From: CAYHKY01 sp964357355 | Lineage (GTDB): Bacteria > Patescibacteriota > Microgenomatia > UBA10105 | Length of the DNA stretch: 27,113 nt | Assembly (NCBI GenBank): GCA_964357355.1 | Contig: CAYHKY010000007.1 | Coordinates: 1-27,113, forward strand | Reading direction: 5' to 3' | Made by a program: the position numbers and the translations under genes | In this document: positions 22,701 through 27,113 of the stretch, one piece after another | How positions within the stretch are numbered: the stretch's first letter is position 1 | How the letters are laid out: the number at the start of each line of letters is the position of its first letter | The notes under the pieces: generated by a model | Told to the model about the DNA's origin: nothing | Databases searched by the model: none | What the model saw: the letters and a program-made list of their open reading frames with translations, nothing else

Positions 22701-23057
22701 CTCCAGTTGGTCAAGTATTTCCAGTTCATCTCTTGCCTCAGTTCTCCCATTCGAAAATTCTTCCTCCAGCTGGGTTCTAACCGCAGCAATCCGTTCTCCA
22801 TACATACTTTTTGTGGTCTTTAAGTTATTGAAAAAATCGCTGCCTTTGGAATTTACCAGATCAACTACTCCGTAAGCATCCGCTTCTGTGGTTACAGGTA
22901 CACTTAAAAGCCTGTCAAAAAGTCCTGTCGCAGTTCTTTCAGCTTGAGCAACTGCTCCGGGTTCTGCTGCTTTGCCGGAAAATGCCGGTGCAACAGCTTC
23001 TTTAGCCCGAGTCACAAGCTGTGTTTTAACTTGGGCTTGAAGTGGTAATTCGGTCAT
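19800..23057 (-). CDS. Large hypothetical protein, 1085 aa
   Basis: I do not recognise this protein. It is long, soluble, without a signal peptide or membrane segment, and almost entirely helical, rich in Ala, Glu, Gln, Arg and Lys, with spectrin/coiled-coil-like stretches ('VERNVKLAVDRISGFIEAAAQ', cut to about 20 residues). Glycine- or cysteine-based catalytic motifs are not seen. A middle part ('CMSASSGANLYTQKEV', 'ISGMNSKISGVQQLWYYG') breaks the helical pattern and may be a globular core. The ATG at 23057 overlaps the stop of the 116-residue gene (ATGA), indicating translational coupling. Gene size and operon position suggest a lineage-specific scaffold or cytoplasmic structural protein, as an inference only. 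Confidence 0.7.
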   Translation of the reverse strand: MTELPLQAQVKTQLVTRAKEAVAPAFSGKAAEPGAVAQAERTATGLFDRLLSVPVTTEADAYGVVDLVNSKGSDFFNNLKTTKSMYGERIAAVRTQLEEEFSNGRTEARDELEILDQLEPAVSGAIQEHAAVHLKSQENRKELETALTDLAATRFTSRLLDDPAGVPLRDVEETYARTVDAVLADAGINQRNAPREIYELRSMVVPDIVGFKATQDGIDRHAKVLRIYAETQIARFQLNKSLYVERTALYEAYPHIEKIQARTQFSPQQQIQITETFLGVIEQMDGKYRSEITAKEWVDKSLIRNDPIAAGYRQLTSRLFEGLEFEGTIPVTQDLVLEANTQIKEEQAAFALGVGVSQVVRGESSRQYLTALSYIPPEQQNILQEALSDNFSRLEVSDPKRQALGEMLYLGHRDYLKKNPAVEVKVVELLGGQDEAQKFLGKRADELLVEVKSLVEKKAVNERNQVGRDSYGPGQLEQAWAEGNHYRVKEAMENITHKLIYSAGLERIIDLQLKQATAAVKQGKMTLGEYQQQTAALVDALVSTEAVNRRPQYFLKDFSEVPYKDNPQLKKAVFMEQFTRVCMSASSGANLYTQKEVMEQYFQKAGEYGVTKGELLDQHNYLAMIHFQLAAPLSKFSEGSVESPPAIFFNDAISGMNSKISGVQQLWYYGISGTAGNGFHKAEPERDYEFSGRFHEQTGGVRIYQLNNEKLSADSLRRDVERNVKLAVDRISGFIEAAAQVHSAGQVEKRYGEAIRPQAFEAVAKEAKPAKARLDNRQLKEYEPRNKVRVESVKRIVGEIHQANERAIAAVRVDTDLDSWLDSGVPEYAGVRAIKANFNKDLNVKRDALVQRIEEIAGPGFDLKSAQSIQLAKARINEVIQRDYNALGERIDALTPGLELLDWVITDALLFEATAPPFDNGIAEQVVKTFLIPDENDLYRNKHRIDLVDHDFEVGPDKLHNNGRDLVPLAQQHVRWAEDFTKEELALLNDPKINNIGSSRPAAQELLRKINEYKKKLEAVRSTKYMKEWLQTLVINALNNNLQNLKNVAFPPPQLDISLVGGDLGAVLQKRWNFILKSSAIQSTT

Positions 23058-23404
23058 ATGTTATTAAATGCCAGTGTATAATCTGTACAAATAGCTTGTA
23101 TCTGCTTCTTAAAGTCATCCAGGGTAATCTGCTTTTTTTCTAACTTTTGCCGTAAATTTTGCAGTTTACGTTTAAACTGTACAAAGACTCGGATTTCACC
23201 TTCAGTTAATCCTATTTTATCATGATTAATTTCTTCATCAGTAATTAATAACTTTTTGAATTTAGCCAGTCCTCCTCGATATTTTGTGTAGAGAAGTTGG
23301 GGATGCAAGAGCTCTTTGGCACGCTGTTTTTGCGAGTCAGTCATATAAAGAAAGTGTAGATCAATCTTAAACCATCCGTCAAGCGAAATTATGGAGCTAT
23401 TCAC
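23054..23404 (-). CDS. Hypothetical protein, 116 aa (or 96 aa)
   Basis: I do not recognise this protein. It is a small basic helical protein ('QRAKELLHPQLLYTKYRGG', 'KLQNLRQKLEKKQITLDDFKKQ'), the last part a likely coiled coil. Two starts are possible. GTG 23404 has GGGAG 7 bases upstream and gives 116 residues. ATG 23344 (MTDSQKQRAKELL) lies 8 bases after a promoter-like TTGACG-18-TACACT and would give a nearly leaderless transcript and 96 residues; the first 20 residues of the longer form are not helical like the rest. The stop overlaps the start of the 1085-residue gene, so the two are coupled and may work together. Confidence 0.6.
   Translation of the reverse strand: MNSSIISLDGWFKIDLHFLYMTDSQKQRAKELLHPQLLYTKYRGGLAKFKKLLITDEEINHDKIGLTEGEIRVFVQFKRKLQNLRQKLEKKQITLDDFKKQIQAICTDYTLAFNNI
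23353..23382 (-). promoter_or_regulatory. Candidate internal promoter for the 116-aa/1085-aa pair
   Basis: On the minus strand TTGACG (23382-23377), 18-base spacer, TACACT (23358-23353). It could start a transcript at about 23346, on the ATG at 23344. It lies inside the frame if the longer start is used. Confidence 0.4.
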
Positions 23405-23454
23405 CTATTCACTCCCGGAATGATATATAACTTGAGTTGTGTATTAATTTATTT

Positions 23455-24081
23455 TCAAGATTTCATTGGTGGTTGATCAATAAATGTGCTAAATAAACTT
23501 TTCAATTCCTGTGAATCACCATTTAAAATGTGTCGAGAAATATTATCCATAAGCTCTTTATCATAAACAACGTCTTCTATCTGGGAAGCTATATCTGCAC
23601 CAGTTATAAATATTTTTCTGGCTGCCAGTTTAATCTCAGAAGATCTGCGCGGGTTTATGGGTTTATACCTATTATAGGCATTCATTAACTCCTCAACTAT
23701 CAAAAAAGTAACTTGTCTTGATCCTCTTGCTTTTCCTTTTACCGTAGGCTCATCACCTAAGTGTGTGCTGCTTATTTGAATTGACATGCTTTTAAAAAAT
23801 CTATCAACGCTTTTTCCATACCCCCTATTAAGCTCTTGTCCAGCCATAGGCTGACCCATCTTAGCTAAAAAATTAGGATAGAGTTCTGCATCTGACAAAC
23901 TGTCATTCACCCACAAATTTATAGCCCAACGTAAAATTTGCTCATCATATGCCTTCAATGTTTTTAGCATGAAAGGATCAATCGCGCTTAATCGATCATG
24001 TAAAAATAGATTTAACCTGTTTAGTTGTTGTTGAAACCTGTCACTTAAATTTATAGGTGACAATTCTTGTTTTGAGTCCAT
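23455..24081 (-). CDS. Hypothetical protein, 208 aa
   Basis: I do not recognise this protein. It is soluble and mostly helical, with no signal peptide. Stretches such as 'RFQQQLNRLNLFLHDRLSAI' and 'KLAARKIFITGADIASQIED' have an amphipathic pattern. A basic segment around residues 115-125 ('VKGKARGSRQ') might contact nucleic acid or membrane, which is only a guess. It starts 49 bases after the atpC stop and ends 50 bases before the 116-residue gene, on the same strand, so it probably belongs to one transcript with them. Base composition is more AT-rich than the ATP synthase genes. Confidence 0.6.
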   Translation of the reverse strand: MDSKQELSPINLSDRFQQQLNRLNLFLHDRLSAIDPFMLKTLKAYDEQILRWAINLWVNDSLSDAELYPNFLAKMGQPMAGQELNRGYGKSVDRFFKSMSIQISSTHLGDEPTVKGKARGSRQVTFLIVEELMNAYNRYKPINPRRSSEIKLAARKIFITGADIASQIEDVVYDKELMDNISRHILNGDSQELKSLFSTFIDQPPMKS

Positions 24082-24130
24082 CTTAGTTATGATTTAATAG
24101 TTTTTGATAAAACAATAAATATCATGCGTT

Positions 24131-24544
24131 TTAATGTACCCTGCTTTTCCGGCGCCGCAGGATTTGCATATCCACGATAGATTGCCTCAGGAGCGTTTGG
24201 GCTTGATGGTAGGTTTGGCCTGTGGGTTTGGCTTTGAGTGCTTCCAAGGCTTCTGTCTTAGCTTTTACTATTTGGGCTTCGTTTAGTTCTTTCGCATGTA
24301 CCGCCCGGGTGACCAGCACGATGACTTTTTCCTGCGTCACTTCAATAAATCCTCCGCCTATAGCCAGATAATATTCGTCTTTGGCTTTTTTTATTTTAAG
24401 CTCACCTTCCGTAAGTTCAGCAAAAAGCGGTACATGTTTGGGCAAAATCCCCAATGTTCCCATGCTGGATGGTACTACCACCATTTCTACTTCTTCGCTG
24501 AAAGCAATTCTATCGGGAGTGATGATTTCTAAATGCAGAGTCAT
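24131..24544 (-). CDS. atpC: ATP synthase F1 epsilon subunit
   Basis: Central-stalk subunit that couples and regulates rotation in F1. The N-terminal beta-sandwich is clear: 'LHLEIITPDRIAFSEEVEMV', 'VPSSMGTLGILPKHVPLFAEL', 'YYLAIGGGFIEVTQEKVIVL'. The C-terminal helical domain follows from ~85 ('KELNEAQIVKAKTEALEAL') and ends in a basic RRRK tail. At 137 residues the length is normal. It follows atpD but is separated by 120 bases that contain a palindromic repeat, an unusual gap for this position. No ribosome-binding site is obvious at the ATG. It is the last recognisable ATP synthase gene before the unknown genes. Confidence 0.93.
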   Translation of the reverse strand: MTLHLEIITPDRIAFSEEVEMVVVPSSMGTLGILPKHVPLFAELTEGELKIKKAKDEYYLAIGGGFIEVTQEKVIVLVTRAVHAKELNEAQIVKAKTEALEALKAKPTGQTYHQAQTLLRQSIVDMQILRRRKSRVH

Positions 24545-24579
24545 AATTATTTGAGTGAATTCAGTTCTTACCAGAAACC

Positions 24580-24640
24580 TGTCATTCCCGGCTTGACCGG
24601 GAATCTTTTAATGAAGATCCTCGCATTCGCGAAGATGACA
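24580..24640. repeat. GTCATTCCCGG palindromic repeat between atpD and atpC
   Basis: ATTCCCGG-CTTGA-CCGGGAAT (24584-24604) is a perfect 8-bp hairpin. The element appears bounded by TGTCAT (24580-24585) and ATGACA (24635-24640), with a second small stem-like CGCATTCGCG inside. Similar 'GTCATTCCCG...CGGGAAT' repeats are known from many bacterial genomes. Confidence 0.65.
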
Positions 24641-24664
24641 TTGGGAAATATTGAACACAGAAAA

Positions 24665-26044
24665 TTATTTCACTTCGTCTATTGTTCCCACCATGTAAAA
24701 AGCCTGCTCGGGTTTGTCATCGTGGCGACCGGAAAGAATTTCTTTAAATCCGCGAACCGTTTCTTCTCTTGATACGTATTTACCTTCTTTGGCCGTATAC
24801 GGTTCGGCGACAAACATGGGTTGGGAGAAAAATTTCTGAATTTTGCGGGCCCGTGACACCGTCAATTTATCCTCGTCTGACAACTCTTCCATACCAAGTA
24901 TGGCGATGATGTCCTGAAGCTCTTTGTAACGCTGCAATACTTTTTGTACACCCCGGGCAACTTCGTAGTGTTCATTTCCTACAGCTTGGGGAGTCAAAGC
25001 CCGCGAACTGGAGGCCAAAGGATCTACAGCCGGATAAAGACCCTGATCAGCAATTGCCCGTTCCAGTGAAACGCTGGCATCCAAATGCGCAAATGTGGCA
25101 ACTGGCGCTGGATCGGTATAATCATCCGCCGGTACATAAACTGCCTGTACCGAAGTGATTGAGCCTTTTTTAGTCGAAGTGATCCGCTCCTGAAGTGCTC
25201 CCATTTCTGAAGCCAGCGTAGGCTGGTATCCCACGGCTGATGGAATCCGCCCCAAAAGCGCCGACACTTCTGATCCCGCTTGTGCAAAACGGAAAATGTT
25301 GTCTATAAATACGAGCACATCCTGCTTTTCTTCGTCCCTGAAATACTCTGCCATAGTGAGGCCCGTCAAAGCTACCCGCAAACGGGCTCCGGGAGGTTCA
25401 TTCATCTGTCCAAATACGAGGGCGGTTTTTTCTAAAACTCCCGTCTCCTTCATTTCGAGATAAAGATCATTACCTTCTCTGGATCGCTCGCCGACGCCGA
25501 CAAACACTGACACTCCGCCATGAACCGTGGCTACGTTGCGGATCAATTCCTGTATAAGAACTGTCTTACCCACTCCGGCGCCCCCAAATACTGCTACTTT
25601 ACCTCCCTTGATAAATGGCGCTATCAGATCGATGACTTTTAATCCTGTTTCAAATATTTCAACTTTGACATCTTGTTCGGAAAGTTTCGGAGCTGACCGG
25701 TGTATTGGCAAACGTGTATCAGTTTTGACTTCACCCTTGCCGTCAATGGTTTCGCCCACCACATTGAACATCCGGCCCAGTGTTTTAGGTCCGACAGGTA
25801 CGGTGATTGGACTGCCGGTATCCACGACTTCCGTGCCTCTTTTTAATCCGTCTGTTGGACCTAGCGCTACAGTTCTGACACGACCTGACCCCAAATGTGC
25901 GGCCACTTCTAGGGTCAAAATTCCCCCTTTTGCCACTTCGCTTTTGACAGTTAATGCATTGTGAAGCGTAGGCACTTCGGCAAATTCCACATCTACGACT
26001 GGCCCAATGATTTGTATGATTTTACCTAAGTTTGGTTGTTTCAT
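24665..26044 (-). CDS. atpD: ATP synthase F1 beta subunit
   Basis: Catalytic subunit of F1. The nucleotide site is intact: Walker A 'GGAGVGKT' at 154-161, the catalytic glutamate E186 in 'GVGERSREGND', Walker B in 'DVLVFIDNIFRFAQAG', and the 'LGRIPSAVGYQPTLASEMG' and 'ALTPQAVG' segments. At 459 residues the length is typical. It begins 4 bases after the atpG stop, so the genes are co-transcribed. There is no obvious ribosome-binding site. The presence of a full beta subunit and its neighbours indicates that this organism has an F-type ATP synthase. Order atpA-atpG-atpD-atpC matches the standard operon. Confidence 0.97.
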   Translation of the reverse strand: MKQPNLGKIIQIIGPVVDVEFAEVPTLHNALTVKSEVAKGGILTLEVAAHLGSGRVRTVALGPTDGLKRGTEVVDTGSPITVPVGPKTLGRMFNVVGETIDGKGEVKTDTRLPIHRSAPKLSEQDVKVEIFETGLKVIDLIAPFIKGGKVAVFGGAGVGKTVLIQELIRNVATVHGGVSVFVGVGERSREGNDLYLEMKETGVLEKTALVFGQMNEPPGARLRVALTGLTMAEYFRDEEKQDVLVFIDNIFRFAQAGSEVSALLGRIPSAVGYQPTLASEMGALQERITSTKKGSITSVQAVYVPADDYTDPAPVATFAHLDASVSLERAIADQGLYPAVDPLASSSRALTPQAVGNEHYEVARGVQKVLQRYKELQDIIAILGMEELSDEDKLTVSRARKIQKFFSQPMFVAEPYTAKEGKYVSREETVRGFKEILSGRHDDKPEQAFYMVGTIDEVK

Positions 26045-26048
26045 AATT

Positions 26049-26918
26049 TTATGTTACTGCAAGACGTGCAGTTACCGTATCCGCAATTTCATAAGTGATT
26101 TTTTCCTGGCGAATCCTATTGTATTCGAGAGTCAAAATATTAGTAAATTCTTTCGCGTTGTCGGTGGCATTTTTCATCGCAATCATGCGTGCGCTATGCT
26201 CGCTGGCTGATGCCTCCAAAATGCTGTCACGGACCTGGTTTTCCAGATAATGGAAAAGGAGCGGCTCAAGTATAACGTCAATTCCCGGCTCAACCACGAA
26301 GTCAAGGCTTTTGGGGTTTTCTTCTGCTTGAGCTGATTTTTGCTGAAGGGCGATATTTGATATCGGCAGAATTCGTTTGATCAGAGGTTCCTGGCGCAGA
26401 GCTGAAATAAAATTATTAAAAACCAGGACAACCTCCTTGAACTCACCTTTTGTAAACCCTTGCGTCAGCAGAGTAGTCAATGCAGGTATATGGCTCATGG
26501 GAATACCTGCTGAGAAATCTGCCTGCAGTTGTTTTTTGGTTTGCACTAGAAACGTTTCCCCTTTTTTCCCGAGTGTTACAAATACCGGATCGCTGATCGA
26601 TTCTTGTGTCAACCACTTATTAAGCGACCGAAACAGGTTGGTATTCAATCCTCCGCAAAGGCCTTTGTTGGTGCTGATTAGAACGACCAGGGATTTGCCG
26701 GTAGTGCTCTTTTGCAGTAAAGGATGCATCTCGGGCTCAATAAATGGCACAAATTTAGCTACCATCTCGCTGATTTTTTCGGCATAAGGCCTACCAGAAA
26801 CAGCCTGACTCTGGGCTTTTTTCATCTTTGATGCAGCTACCATTTGCATCGCCCGGGTAATTTGAGCAACATTTTTGGCACTTTTGATGCGTCTTTTTAT
26901 CGTCCGAATACTAGCCAT
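26049..26918 (-). CDS. atpG: ATP synthase F1 gamma subunit
   Basis: Rotor shaft of F1. The N-terminal helix 'MASIRTIKRRIKSAKNVAQI' and 'TRAMQMVAASKMKKAQ' are diagnostic, as is the C-terminal helix 'ASEHSARMIAMKNATDNA'. 'LVVLISTNKGLCGGLNTNLF' is the conserved central segment. At 289 residues the length is typical. AAGGA lies ~11 bases upstream of the ATG, inside the end of atpA. The ATG follows the atpA stop by 4 bases. Confidence 0.96.
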   Translation of the reverse strand: MASIRTIKRRIKSAKNVAQITRAMQMVAASKMKKAQSQAVSGRPYAEKISEMVAKFVPFIEPEMHPLLQKSTTGKSLVVLISTNKGLCGGLNTNLFRSLNKWLTQESISDPVFVTLGKKGETFLVQTKKQLQADFSAGIPMSHIPALTTLLTQGFTKGEFKEVVLVFNNFISALRQEPLIKRILPISNIALQQKSAQAEENPKSLDFVVEPGIDVILEPLLFHYLENQVRDSILEASASEHSARMIAMKNATDNAKEFTNILTLEYNRIRQEKITYEIADTVTARLAVT

Positions 26919-26922
26919 ATGC

Positions 26923-27113
26923 TTATTTTCCTTGCCATCTGAGCTTAAACTCGGCGGTGAATTTTTTCAGAATTTTTTCAGCTTCTTCGGTAAGTTTTTT
27001 TTCTTCGGTTATTTGTTTTAATATTTTTCTGCCGCTGGTTTCTAAATCTTCCAATAAATCTGCCGAAAATTTTGCCACCTGATCAACTGCTATATCATCC
27101 AAATATCCGTTTA
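26923..27113 (-). CDS. atpA: ATP synthase F1 alpha subunit, C-terminal end (partial)
   Basis: The last 62 codons of a minus-strand gene run off the right edge. The frame reads 'NGYLDDIAVDQVAKFSADLL' and 'EKILKKFTAEFKLRWQGK' before TAA at 26925-26923, matching the helical C-terminal domain of AtpA. Position directly upstream of atpG supports the assignment. Too little is visible to judge the nucleotide site. Confidence 0.85.
   Translation of the reverse strand, partial: NGYLDDIAVDQVAKFSADLLEDLETSGRKILKQITEEKKLTEEAEKILKKFTAEFKLRWQGK

Overview
The window looks like a piece of a Patescibacteria (CPR) chromosome, probably of a Microgenomates-like lineage. This is inferred from a ribosomal protein L19 with a C-terminal tail, dockerin-like tails on secreted proteins, a DUF5663-like helical protein and many lineage-specific proteins of unknown function. 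No 16S rRNA or tRNA gene is present to confirm it. TGA, TAA and TAG all end intact genes, so the standard bacterial code applies.

Layout. (1) 1-2848: the 3' part of a surface protein gene followed one base later by a divergent lgt. (2) 2.9-11.6 kb: an AT-rich accessory stretch with unknown proteins, an isochorismatase-like hydrolase, a large anchored metalloprotease with a dockerin-like tail, two tiny translationally coupled genes, and at least four genes broken by in-frame stop codons or frameshifts. Two families of short palindromic repeats are scattered through it: three copies of a ~75-bp element with GGGGACGG ends, and four copies of a hairpin repeat, two of them sharing an identical 50-bp block. 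(3) 11.7-13.5 kb: a metallo-beta-lactamase-fold hydrolase and a short malic enzyme, in tandem. (4) 13.6-16.2 kb, minus strand: pyrG, rplS and a YraN-family gene. (5) 16.3-19.2 kb: a complete proline biosynthesis operon, proB-proA-proC, behind a clear T-box leader (antiterminator, competing terminator, own promoter). (6) 19.3-24.1 kb, minus strand: a CBS-domain protein and three proteins of unknown function, one of 1085 residues. (7) 24.1-27.1 kb, minus strand: ATP synthase genes in the order atpA-atpG-atpD-atpC, with a small palindromic repeat between atpD and atpC.

How the parts work together. ProB, ProA and ProC convert glutamate to proline, and the T-box should switch the operon on when tRNA-Pro is uncharged; the UGGU bulge fits a tRNA ending in ACCA. 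The two dockerin-tailed secreted proteins share a nearly identical C-terminal module, so they probably attach to the same cell-surface partner, although one is now interrupted by TAA. The decayed genes and repeat insertions mark 2.9-11.6 kb as a degrading, rearranging region between conserved housekeeping blocks. The strongest candidates for new biology are the T-box-controlled proline operon in a CPR-like genome with an unusually short ProB, the two repeat families (one copy of which appears to supply a ribosome-binding site), and the unknown gene set downstream of the ATP synthase genes.
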